Part shown: positions 15,444-23,688 of the stretch, piece by piece
Layout: each line of letters starts with the position of its first letter
Numbering within the stretch: position 1 is the stretch's first letter
Source of the DNA: Microvirga sesbaniae
Lineage (GTDB): Bacteria > Pseudomonadota > Alphaproteobacteria > Rhizobiales > Beijerinckiaceae
Length of the DNA stretch: 64,000 nucleotides
Direction of reading: 5' to 3'
Assembly (NCBI RefSeq): GCF_025460805.1
Contig: NZ_JAMXFJ010000020.1
Span: 29,899-93,898 of the forward strand
Position numbers and translations under genes: made by a program
Notes under the pieces: model-generated
The model's database searches: none
Told to the model about the DNA's origin: nothing
Seen by the model: only the letters and a program-made list of their open reading frames with translations

Positions 15444-17042
15444 ATGCCCGAGACCCCCGTCTTCTCGACGGCCGCCGTTGCGGCCCCTCATCGTCTTGCG
15501 GCCGAAACCGGCCAGACCGTTCTCGCCGCCGGCGGCAACGCGGTCGAGGCCATGGTGGCCATGGCGGCGACGATCGCCGTGGTCTACCCGCACATGAACG
15601 GCCTGGGCGGCGACGGGTTCTGGCTCGTCCGGGAACCGAAGGGCCGCGTCCACGCCCTCGATGCGTCGGGGCCGGCCGGCGCGCTCGCCACGATCAGGCG
15701 TTACCGGGACAAGGGTTACGACGCCATCCCGCCGCGGGGGCCGGATGCCACGGTCACCGTGGCCGGCGCGGTGGCCGGATGGGGGCTGGCGCTGGAGCTC
15801 GCCAAGGCTCTGGGCGGGACCCTGCCGGTCGATCTCCTGCTGGGCGACGCGGTTCGCTTCGCCCGGGACGGCTACCCGGTCTCCCGCTCCGAGCAGTGGT
15901 TCAAGACCAGCGAGGAAGCGGCGCTCTACGAGGTTCCCGGTTTCGCCGAAGCGTTCCTGGTCGAAGGGAAGCGAGCCCCGGAGGGCACGCAGAGGCGGAC
16001 GCCGCGCCTCGCCGACACCCTGGAGCAGCTCGCCCATGCCGGCCTCGGCGACTTCTACCGGGGTGACGTGGGGCGGGAGATCGCCCTCGACCTCGAGCGG
16101 ATCGGCAGCCCTGTCACCCGCAAGGATCTCGAGACCTATCGGGCTCGCGTGGTGGAGCCCCTGTCGGTTCGGCTGAACCGCGCCACGATCTACAACCTGC
16201 CGCCGCCGAGCCAGGGGCTGGCCACCCTGCTGATCCTGGGCATGGTCGAACGCCTCAAGGGGCTCGGAGGCGAGACGCCGGAACGCCATCACGGGCTCAT
16301 CGAGGCCGCAAAGCGCGCCTTTTCCATCCGTGACCGGGTGGTCTCGGACCCGCGCAACCTCGCCCACGACCCGGCCTCCTTCCTGACGCCGCAGGTGCTG
16401 GAACGGGAGGCTGCCCTCATCGACATGAAGCGGGCTGCGCCCTTTCCCCTGCCGCGCCCCATCGACGGGGACACGATCTGGATGGGGGCCATCGACCGTG
16501 ACGGTCTCGCCGTGTCCTACATCCAGTCCGTGTTCTGGGCCTACGGCTCCGGCTGCCTGCTTCCGGCGACCGGCATCCTCTGGCACAACCGCGGCACCGC
16601 CTTCTCCCTCGATCCGGCCAGCCGCAACCGACTGGAGCCCGGCCATCGGCCGCTCCATTCCCTCAACCCGGCCATGGCCGTGTTCGACGACGGGCGGTTG
16701 CTGTCCTTCGGCGCGATGGGCGGCGAAACCCAGCCCCAATTCCTCAGCCAGATCTTCACCCGCTATGCGGATTGCGGCATGGGCCTCGCCGACGCCGTGG
16801 AGGCGCCCCGCTGGCTGCTCGATGCGAGGATGCGCGGGGGCGAGGCCGTGCTGACGGTGGAGAGCCATTTCGATCCCGGCCTGATCCGCGGCCTCTCACG
16901 GCTCGGCCATGCGGTCGAAGAGACGGAGGAGGCCTCTTCGGGACGCTTCGGCCATGCCGGCCTGCTGGTGAAGCACCCGCGCAACGGCCGCGTCGAGGCG
17001 GTGCACGATCCGCGCTCGGATGGCGGATCCCTCGGCCTCTAG
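15444..17042 (+). CDS. Gamma-glutamyltransferase family protein
   Basis: A 532-residue Ntn-hydrolase of the gamma-glutamyltranspeptidase family. ATVAAPHRLAAETG..VLAAGGNAVEAMVAMAATIAVVYPHMNGLGGDGFWLV is the family's opening. The expected autoprocessing site reads DGDTIWMGAIDRDGLAVSYIQS: the nucleophile threonine is kept, but the usual TTH context is TIW. GSGCLLPATGILWHNRG replaces the common GSG..PGTGILLNN loop, and SLNPAMAVFDDGRLLSFGAMGG is also typical. No signal peptide is visible, so it may be cytoplasmic, unlike E. coli Ggt. The start is uncertain: I prefer the ATG of MPETPVF; an in-frame start 17 codons earlier exists. Confidence 0.88.
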   Translation: MPETPVFSTAAVAAPHRLAAETGQTVLAAGGNAVEAMVAMAATIAVVYPHMNGLGGDGFWLVREPKGRVHALDASGPAGALATIRRYRDKGYDAIPPRGPDATVTVAGAVAGWGLALELAKALGGTLPVDLLLGDAVRFARDGYPVSRSEQWFKTSEEAALYEVPGFAEAFLVEGKRAPEGTQRRTPRLADTLEQLAHAGLGDFYRGDVGREIALDLERIGSPVTRKDLETYRARVVEPLSVRLNRATIYNLPPPSQGLATLLILGMVERLKGLGGETPERHHGLIEAAKRAFSIRDRVVSDPRNLAHDPASFLTPQVLEREAALIDMKRAAPFPLPRPIDGDTIWMGAIDRDGLAVSYIQSVFWAYGSGCLLPATGILWHNRGTAFSLDPASRNRLEPGHRPLHSLNPAMAVFDDGRLLSFGAMGGETQPQFLSQIFTRYADCGMGLADAVEAPRWLLDARMRGGEAVLTVESHFDPGLIRGLSRLGHAVEETEEASSGRFGHAGLLVKHPRNGRVEAVHDPRSDGGSLGL

Positions 17043-17354
17043 CGCGTCGGACGATCGGGATGGCCGGGACGAGCCCGGCCATGACAGGGGAGTGATCGTG
17101 GGAGGGTGTTGTCACCGGCCCTGACCATCTTCTCCACGTCATCACCGGGCTTGTCCCGGTGATCCCGATTGTTCGAGGCGCCGCGCTTCACCTTATCGGG
17201 ATGGCCGGCGAGAGGTGGGTCATGACTGGCCGGCCATGACGTGCGGAGGGTATCATCGCCGGGCCTGCCCCGGTGACCTCGATCGGACCACCGCCGAGCG
17301 CATTCTGCGGACGGAAGCGGGTCACGCTCGTGGCCCTGCGGGCCGTCCGATGTT
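17043..17354. repeat. Cluster of GC-rich hairpins, family 2
   Basis: This gap holds at least four hairpins: GATGGCCGGGACGAGCCCGGCCATGAC near 17058, TCATCACCGGGCTTGTCCCGGTGATCCCG near 17140, a GGGATGGCCGGCG...TGGCCGGCCATGACG unit near 17200 and ATCATCGCCGGGCCTGCCCCGGTGA near 17250. It lies between convergent genes. No coding region is seen in it. Confidence 0.8.
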
Positions 17355-18371
17355 CTAGCCCGCCGCCCACAGGCCGTAGAGCAGGCTTCCTCCCAGCACG
17401 AGCACGAAGGCGGCGGCCAGAAGCTCGAGGCCCGCGATGGCGATGGCGCCCGAGGCTCCGCGTCCGCCCGCGACCCTCAGGGCCATGGCCTTGAAGAAGA
17501 CCGCGAGCGCCGCGATGGCGCCCGTGGTGAGCGCCGTGCCGAGCGCCATGGCGAAGGTCGCCGCGACACCGGCCGCGAAGAGGCCCTGGGACAGGGAAAA
17601 GACCAGCACGATGAGGGCGCCCGCACAGGGCCGGATGCCGGCCGCGACCGCCACGCCGGCCATGTCGCGCCAGCCGGTCAGGCGGCTGAGTTCCTGCGGC
17701 GGCGGCATGTGGACGTGGTCGCAACCCTCCTCGACGGCCGCATAGGGGTTGCGGGCAAGGGCCATCACGCCGAGAACCTTGCCGGCCTTGCGCCAGGTCA
17801 TGAGAGCGCCGAGCAGGGCCACGGCCAGGAAGCTCGCCACCTCCACGTTCATGGCGAGCCTGTTCATGGTGGACGCGGTGGCGCGCAGCGCGAGGCTCAC
17901 GACGGCCACGATCGCGATGGCGACCAGGGCCTGCACGAGGGCGGCCGCCAGGCTCAGGGCGAATCCCTTGCGCAGGGCCTTCTCGTCGGCCACGAGATAG
18001 GCCGAGATCACGCCCTTGCCGTGCCCGGGCCCGGCCGCGTGGAAGACCCCGTAGGCGAAGCCCACGAGCAGCAGGGAGAACAGGGCGGAGCCGTTCTCCT
18101 TCATGGCCCGCACGCCCGCCTGGAGGCTGCCGTAGAAGCCCGACTGCACGGACAGGATCCAGGCCCCGATGCTGCCCGACGGCGTGGCTTCGCGCAGGCC
18201 CATGCCGAACGGGTTGCGCGGCGGCGCCTTGCCGACGGGGCCGAGCCACAGGCCGATCAGCCCCATGGCCAGGGCGACGATCGCCACGGCCGCCAGCGCG
18301 AGGCCGAGGCGGCGGCGCAGGGGCGTCGGTCCCGCGCCCGGGACGGCAGGGACATCCGATGTCAGGGACAT
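17355..18371 (-). CDS. Nickel/cobalt transporter (NiCoT/RcnA-like)
   Basis: A 338-residue inner-membrane protein with about seven helices. GFAYGVFHAAGPGHGKGVISAYLV (about residues 103-126) is the HxxxPGHGK-type signature of bacterial nickel/cobalt transporters. A loop CDHVHMPPPQEL and a GIRPCAGALIVLVFSL helix with a conserved cysteine follow. It is probably an exporter or importer of Ni/Co; direction cannot be told from sequence. It overlaps the end of the DUF1007 gene by 10 bases, so the two form one transcript and probably one system. Confidence 0.88.
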   Translation of the reverse strand: MSLTSDVPAVPGAGPTPLRRRLGLALAAVAIVALAMGLIGLWLGPVGKAPPRNPFGMGLREATPSGSIGAWILSVQSGFYGSLQAGVRAMKENGSALFSLLLVGFAYGVFHAAGPGHGKGVISAYLVADEKALRKGFALSLAAALVQALVAIAIVAVVSLALRATASTMNRLAMNVEVASFLAVALLGALMTWRKAGKVLGVMALARNPYAAVEEGCDHVHMPPPQELSRLTGWRDMAGVAVAAGIRPCAGALIVLVFSLSQGLFAAGVAATFAMALGTALTTGAIAALAVFFKAMALRVAGGRGASGAIAIAGLELLAAAFVLVLGGSLLYGLWAAG

Positions 18372-19003
18372 GCGATGATCGCCCGGTTGGAATACTCGAC
18401 CCCGACATCCTGGGGCTGGAGCGCGCCTTCGCTTTGCAGGATCTGCTGCATGGAGGCCTCGAGCGGCTTGGCCTTGGCGATGCTCGTCACGCAGCCCTGC
18501 GGGGCATTGGCGAGCGCGATGGCCGCTTGGCCGTCCGACAGGCTGAAATAGACGAAGAAGGTCGGGTCCTCGATCTCGATGGAGACGGCGCCCGAGGGGG
18601 CCGCCGGCGCCTTGAGCGGCAGGAAGAACGACATGGCGACCTGGGTCTTCTCCATGCTCATCCGGGCCTCGCGCGGCGGATCGAAGCTCTGCGGCTTGCC
18701 GCGGGCCTTCAGGACCGTGAAATAATCGAACTCGTTCAGGGAGGCGGCGTTCTCGTTCGCCAAATCCTGAAGCTCCTCCGGGGAGAGCTTGCCGTCGCCA
18801 TTGGTGTCGAGACCCTGGGTCACGTAAGCCGTATAGGCCTCGTCGAAGGTCCAGTGATGGCGCACGCCCGTCACCTTCCCGTCGGGCGCGAACACGATCT
18901 CGGCCCTGGCCGTGACCCAGACATGGGGATGGGCGAGGGCCGGCGAGGCGACGCTCAGAATAAGAGCCGCCAGGGCGGATTTCAGACCAAGACGAAGTGT
19001 CAT
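18362..19003 (-). CDS. DUF1007 periplasmic protein with EF-hand loop
   Basis: A 213-residue secreted protein. The signal peptide is MTLRLGLKSALAALILSVASPALAHPH, and the mature chain starts at HPHVWVTA, the hallmark of DUF1007 (an N-terminal HxH metal site is likely). Residues DTNGDGKLSPEEL (about 64-76) are a complete EF-hand calcium loop. DUF1007 proteins accompany NiCoT transporters of the RcnA type and are thought to work as periplasmic partners. Two late cysteines (GCVTS, IIACP end). The long open frame that extends further upstream is antisense to the next gene and not coding. Confidence 0.9.
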   Translation of the reverse strand: MTLRLGLKSALAALILSVASPALAHPHVWVTARAEIVFAPDGKVTGVRHHWTFDEAYTAYVTQGLDTNGDGKLSPEELQDLANENAASLNEFDYFTVLKARGKPQSFDPPREARMSMEKTQVAMSFFLPLKAPAAPSGAVSIEIEDPTFFVYFSLSDGQAAIALANAPQGCVTSIAKAKPLEASMQQILQSEGALQPQDVGVEYSNRAIIACP

Positions 19004-19126
19004 GCAGGGACCCTGGAACAGCGACGCGTCCGGCAAAAACCCGGAGACCGGGAGCGGTATGCCGGTTTCGTGGTTAACAGAGGCGAAACGAAGGCGTGAC
19101 CGGAGCATCGATTGACGGCCTCCGGA

Positions 19127-19153
19127 AGATATGTCAGCATTACTGACATATCT
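19127..19153. promoter_or_regulatory. Near-perfect operator palindrome upstream of indolepyruvate oxidoreductase gene
   Basis: Eleven-base arms AGATATGTCAG and CTGACATATCT flank CATTA. The site lies 54 bases before the ATG of the oxidoreductase gene and about 125 bases before the divergent DUF1007 gene. The size and symmetry suit a dimeric TetR- or MarR-type repressor. I cannot name the regulator, and none is encoded next to it. Confidence 0.75.
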
Positions 19154-19207
19154 CACCAGAATAGACCGGAAGACCGGCAGCGGAGCCATGGCTCCAGGAG
19201 GAAACGG

Positions 19208-22200
19208 ATGATGACCGAAGGTCATGGCGCGCTCCGTCACGTCACGCTCGACGACAAATACGACCTGTCCAAGGATCACGTGTTCATCACCGGCACGCAG
19301 GCGGTCATCCGCATGCTGCTCATGCAGCGCGAGCGGGACCGGCTGGCGGGCCTCAGCACGGCGGGCTTCGTGTCCGGCTATCGCGGCTCGCCCATCGGCG
19401 GCCTCGACCAGAACCTCTGGCGCGCCCGCAAATGGCTCGAGGCGTCCAACATCGTGTTCCAGCCGGGCCTGAACGAGGAACTCGCCGCCACGGCGGTCTG
19501 GGGCTCGCAGCAGGCGGAGATCCGAGGCGACGGCAAATATGACGGCGTCTTCGGCCTGTGGTACGGCAAGGGACCGGGCGTCGACCGCTCCGGCGACGTC
19601 TTCCGCCACGCCAACATGGCCGGCTCCTCCAAACATGGTGGCGTGCTGGCCCTGATGGGCGACGACCACACGGCGGAATCCTCCACCGTGGCCCATCAGT
19701 CCGAATTCCACTTCGTCGACGTGATGATCCCGATCCTGAACCCGGCGGGCGTTCAGGAGATCCTCGATTACGGCCTCTACGGCTATGCCATGAGCCGCTT
19801 CTGCGGCACCTGGGTGGCGTTCAAATGCGTGAAGGACAACATCGAGTCGACCGCCTCGGTCGATGCGTCGCTCGACCGGGTGAAGATCGTCATCCCGGAT
19901 GACTTCGCCATGCCGCCGGGCGGCCTCAACATCCGCAACCGGGACGGCGTCCTCGACCAGGAGGCGCGGCTCCAGGACTTCAAGCGCGACGCCATGCTGG
20001 CCTTCGTGCGCGCCAACAACCTCAATCGCATCGTGCTGTCCGGCGGCCGGAATCCGAAGATCGGCATCATCACGGTCGGCAAGTCCTATCTCGACGTGCG
20101 CCAGGCCCTCGACGAGCTCGGCCTCGACGAGGTCAAGGCGAACGACATGGGGCTTCGCCTCTACAAGGTCGCGTGCCCGTGGCCCCTGTCCCAGGCCGAG
20201 CTCGCGGATTTCGCGCGCGGCCTCGACAAGGTCATCGTCGTCGAGGAGAAGCGCTCCCTCATCGAGGTGCAGCTGCGCGAGGAACTCTACGGCACCGCCA
20301 ACCAGCCGCTCTGCATCGGCAAGAAGGACGAGGAGGGCCGCTGGCTCTTCCCCGTGAAGGGCGCGCTCGATCCCAACGACATCGCGGTCGTCATCGGCGA
20401 GCGGCTGCTGGCGTACCACAACAACGACGACCTGCGCGGCCGCGTGGCCCGCCTTCGTCACGCGCAGGACGTGCTGGCGACGACCGGCGACGTGGCGACC
20501 CGCGTGCCGCATTTCTGCTCGGGCTGCCCGCACAACTCGTCCACCAAGGTGCCCGAGGGCATGCGCGCCTATGCGGGCATCGGCTGCCACTACATGGTGC
20601 AGTGGATGGACCGCTCCACCGAGGGCTTCACCCAGATGGGCGGCGAAGGCGCGAACTGGATCGGCGAAGCGCCGTTCTCCAAGCGCGGCCACGTGTTCCA
20701 GAACCTCGGCGACGGCACCTACAATCATTCGGGCATCCTGGCCCTGCGCTGGGCGATCCACACCAGGACCCACGTCACCTACAAGATCCTCTTCAACGAC
20801 GCGGTCGCCATGACCGGCGGGCAGCAGCACGAGGGCGGGCTTACCGTCGACATGATCGCCCGTCAGGTGCGCGAGGAGGGCGTGGAGCGCATCGCCCTCG
20901 TGACCGACGAGCCCCACAAGTACCCGAAGGAGATCCGCTGGCCGGCCGGCATGACGATCCACCACCGCAGCGAGCTCGACGCGGTGCAGCGCCAGCTCGC
21001 GGAGATCCCGGGCGTGACGGTGATGATCTACGATCAGACCTGCGCGTCCGAGAAGCGCCGCCGCCGCAAGCGCGGCGAGTTCCCGGATCCGGACAAGCGC
21101 GTGATCATCAACGATCTCGTGTGCGAGGCGTGCGGCGACTGCTCGGTGCAGTCGAACTGCGTCGCCGTCCAGCCGGTGGAGACCGAGTTCGGGCGCAAGC
21201 GCCAGATCGATCAGTCCAACTGCAACAAGGACTTCTCCTGCGTGCAGGGCTTCTGCCCGTCCTTCGTGACGGTCCACGGGGCCAAGATCAGGAAGGCCGT
21301 GCCCGAGGCCGCCGCGACGGACGGCATGACGTTCAAGCCGCTGCCCGATCCGGCCATTCCGGCCATCGACCGCACCTTCAACGTGATCGTGACGGGCGTG
21401 GGCGGCACCGGTGTCGTGACCATCGGGGCGATCCTCGGCATGGCCGCCCATCTCGAGGGCAAGGGGCTGGGCATGATCGACATGGCGGGCCTCGCCCAGA
21501 AGGGCGGCGCGGTCTACAGCCATGTGCGGCTCGCCAACCACCAGGACGACATCCACGCGATCCGGGTCAGCGCGGAGTCCGCGCATCTCGTGCTCGGCTG
21601 CGATCTCGTGGTGACCGGCACCAAGAAGGTGCTGGCCTCCGTGAAGCAGGGGCAGACCGGGCTCGTGGTGAACACGGCGGAGGTCATGCCGGGCGAGTTC
21701 ACCCGCAATGCGGATTTCTCCCTGCCGACCGAGCGCCTGAAGCGGGCGATCAAGTCGGCGGCCGGGCAGGATGGCGTGTCCTTTGTCGACGCGACGGCGA
21801 TCGCCACCGCGCTCCTGGGCAATGCCATCGCGGCCAACATGTTCATGCTGGGCTATGCCTATCAGACCGGCCGCGTCCCGCTCTCGGGGGCTGCCATCGA
21901 GAAGGCGATCGAGCTCAACGGCGAGGCGGTGAAGATGAATCTGGCCGCCTTCACCTGGGGACGCCGCGCGGCCGCCGAGCCGGAGCGGATCGCCGCCATG
22001 ATGGGCGAGCTCAAGGCGCCGACCGAGTCGCGCAAGCTCTCCGAGACGCTCGACGAAGTCGTCGGGCGGCGGGTGGCGTTCCTTACGGACTATCAGAGCA
22101 GGCGCTACGCCCGCCGCTACAGCGCCCTCGTGGAGCGTGTGCGTGCGGCCGAGGAGAGGGCGGTGCCGGGTTCGACCGCCCTGGCCGACGCGGTGGCGCG

Positions 22201-22711
22201 CTCCCTGTTCAAGCTCATGGCCTACAAGGACGAGTACGAGGTCGCGCGTCTCTACACGAACGGCGATTTCGAGAAGCAGGTCGCCTCCGCGTTCGAGGGC
22301 GAGAACCTGCGCTACGAGTTCCACATGGCGCCGCCGATCCTCGCCAAGAAGGATCCGGTCACCGGCCTGCCGCGCAAGATGAGCTTCGGCCCGTGGATGC
22401 TCAAGGCCATGGGCGCTCTGGCCAAGTTCAGGGCCTTGCGCGGCACGCCGCTCGACGTCTTCGGCTACACCCACGAACGCCGCACCGAGCGCCGGCTCGT
22501 CCGCGAGTTCGAGGAGCGGATCGACGAGATCGTGGCGAAGCTCGATGCCGGCAATCATGCCGTGGCGATCGCGCTCGCGGGCATCCCGCAGAAGATCCGC
22601 GGCTTCGGCCACGTCAAGGAGCGGAATCTCGAAGCCGCGAAGGCCGAGGAGGCGGATCTCCTCGCCAAGTTCCGCGCCGGCCCGCAAACGCTGCCGATCG
22701 CCGCGGAGTGA
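19208..22711 (+). CDS. Indolepyruvate ferredoxin oxidoreductase family protein, fused alpha and gamma parts
   Basis: A 1167-residue cytoplasmic enzyme that decarboxylates 2-oxoacids from aromatic (or branched) amino acids to acyl-CoA. The N-terminal pyrimidine domain shows GTQAVIRMLL and VSGYRGSPIGGLDQ. The TPP domain has FCSGCPHNSSTKVPEG, GIGCHYM and GEGANWIG. A cysteine cluster VCEACGDCSVQSNC...CNKDFSCVQGFC should hold an Fe-S centre. The gamma domain starts at VIVTGVGGTGVVTIGAIL (about residue 720). CAGGAGGAAACGG precedes the chosen ATG. The aerobic-type fusion is typical for Proteobacteria. A palindromic operator lies upstream. The aromatic aminotransferase 1 kb downstream on the other strand could feed it. 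Confidence 0.93.
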   Translation: MMTEGHGALRHVTLDDKYDLSKDHVFITGTQAVIRMLLMQRERDRLAGLSTAGFVSGYRGSPIGGLDQNLWRARKWLEASNIVFQPGLNEELAATAVWGSQQAEIRGDGKYDGVFGLWYGKGPGVDRSGDVFRHANMAGSSKHGGVLALMGDDHTAESSTVAHQSEFHFVDVMIPILNPAGVQEILDYGLYGYAMSRFCGTWVAFKCVKDNIESTASVDASLDRVKIVIPDDFAMPPGGLNIRNRDGVLDQEARLQDFKRDAMLAFVRANNLNRIVLSGGRNPKIGIITVGKSYLDVRQALDELGLDEVKANDMGLRLYKVACPWPLSQAELADFARGLDKVIVVEEKRSLIEVQLREELYGTANQPLCIGKKDEEGRWLFPVKGALDPNDIAVVIGERLLAYHNNDDLRGRVARLRHAQDVLATTGDVATRVPHFCSGCPHNSSTKVPEGMRAYAGIGCHYMVQWMDRSTEGFTQMGGEGANWIGEAPFSKRGHVFQNLGDGTYNHSGILALRWAIHTRTHVTYKILFNDAVAMTGGQQHEGGLTVDMIARQVREEGVERIALVTDEPHKYPKEIRWPAGMTIHHRSELDAVQRQLAEIPGVTVMIYDQTCASEKRRRRKRGEFPDPDKRVIINDLVCEACGDCSVQSNCVAVQPVETEFGRKRQIDQSNCNKDFSCVQGFCPSFVTVHGAKIRKAVPEAAATDGMTFKPLPDPAIPAIDRTFNVIVTGVGGTGVVTIGAILGMAAHLEGKGLGMIDMAGLAQKGGAVYSHVRLANHQDDIHAIRVSAESAHLVLGCDLVVTGTKKVLASVKQGQTGLVVNTAEVMPGEFTRNADFSLPTERLKRAIKSAAGQDGVSFVDATAIATALLGNAIAANMFMLGYAYQTGRVPLSGAAIEKAIELNGEAVKMNLAAFTWGRRAAAEPERIAAMMGELKAPTESRKLSETLDEVVGRRVAFLTDYQSRRYARRYSALVERVRAAEERAVPGSTALADAVARSLFKLMAYKDEYEVARLYTNGDFEKQVASAFEGENLRYEFHMAPPILAKKDPVTGLPRKMSFGPWMLKAMGALAKFRALRGTPLDVFGYTHERRTERRLVREFEERIDEIVAKLDAGNHAVAIALAGIPQKIRGFGHVKERNLEAAKAEEADLLAKFRAGPQTLPIAAE

Positions 22712-22844
22712 ACGTCCTCCGGTTCCGGCGGATCAGCCGGAGCCGCTCGTCATGGAACATCGGACCGGTGCCCGGCTTGACGTGCCGGGCCGGGCACCTT
22801 GCGGTCGCACGCGCGACGCGGCCGGCGCATGATGGAGGATGGGC

Positions 22845-23612
22845 ATGGAGGCACCTGGAGCCGACCCGCGCCCGCGCGACCCGCGCTGGTCAGGATGTCT
22901 GCTGGGATTCGCCCTCGGCGGGTTCTTCGACGGCATCCTGCTGCACCAGATCCTGCAGTGGCATCATCTTCTCAGCGCCATCGATCCGGACAACCTGCGC
23001 TTCCAGGTTGCCGCGGACGGGTACTTCCATGCGCTGATGTACCTGATCGCGGCCGTGGGCCTCTGGCTGCTCGCAACCTCGAAACGGGGATCCGGCCGCC
23101 TCCTGCTGGCCGGCCTGCTGATCGGCTTCGGCCTGTGGCACGGGGTCGACGCGGTCCTGTCCCATTGGACGCTCGGAATCCATCGCATCCGCATGGACAG
23201 CCCCCGGCCCCTGGTCTGGGATCTCGCATGGTTCGGGATCTTCGGTCTCGTGCCGATGATCGGCGGATGGACGATGGGGCGCAGGCCCGGTCGCAACGGT
23301 GACGGAGAACCGCGGTCGACCACGGCGGCACGCGCGACGGTAGCCCTTCTGGTCGCCGCCGCAGGCCTTCAGGCGCTGGACACTCAGGGCGGCGCGTTCA
23401 CGACGGTGCTGTTCGCGCCGGGAACCGACCAGGCGCAGGTGATGAGGGCCGTGGCGTCCGTCGAGGGCGAGCTCGTCTGGACGGATCGGACCGGCGAGCT
23501 CGTGGTGATCCGCCTCGCCGGGGCATCGGGATGGCGGCTGTTTCGCGAAGGCGCCATCCTGGTGAGCGGGGCAGGCTTGCCGCCCGGCTGCTTCGGCAAT
23601 CTGCGCACCTGA
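22845..23612 (+). CDS. DUF2243 membrane protein with extra C-terminal domain
   Basis: A 255-residue protein. The DUF2243 signature GGFFDGILLHQILQWHHLLS is at residues 22-41, followed by a FHALMYLIAAVGLWLL helix, a LIGFGLWHGVDAVLSHWTLGIHRIR helix and a FGLVPMIGGWTMG helix: four to five helices with conserved histidines at the membrane. After about residue 150 a further helix (TVALLVAAAGLQAL) leads to a soluble domain of some 80 residues (TVLFAPGTDQAQVMRAVASVEGELVWTDRTGELVVIRLAG) ending PPGCFGN. I do not know this second part. GGAGG six bases before the second ATG sets the start. Function unknown. Confidence 0.85.
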   Translation: MEAPGADPRPRDPRWSGCLLGFALGGFFDGILLHQILQWHHLLSAIDPDNLRFQVAADGYFHALMYLIAAVGLWLLATSKRGSGRLLLAGLLIGFGLWHGVDAVLSHWTLGIHRIRMDSPRPLVWDLAWFGIFGLVPMIGGWTMGRRPGRNGDGEPRSTTAARATVALLVAAAGLQALDTQGGAFTTVLFAPGTDQAQVMRAVASVEGELVWTDRTGELVVIRLAGASGWRLFREGAILVSGAGLPPGCFGNLRT

Positions 23613-23688
23613 CGGCGCTTTTCGGACAAGGCCGCGAGGGAGGGAGCAGCCTGACCCGCCCCTTCCTGCTGTCGCTGGCCCCGGGGGC

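Noticed and set aside
18362..22687. A 1441-codon open frame on the minus strand
   Set aside because: Only its last 213 codons (DUF1007, from the ATG at 19003) are coding. The rest is antisense to the indolepyruvate oxidoreductase gene.
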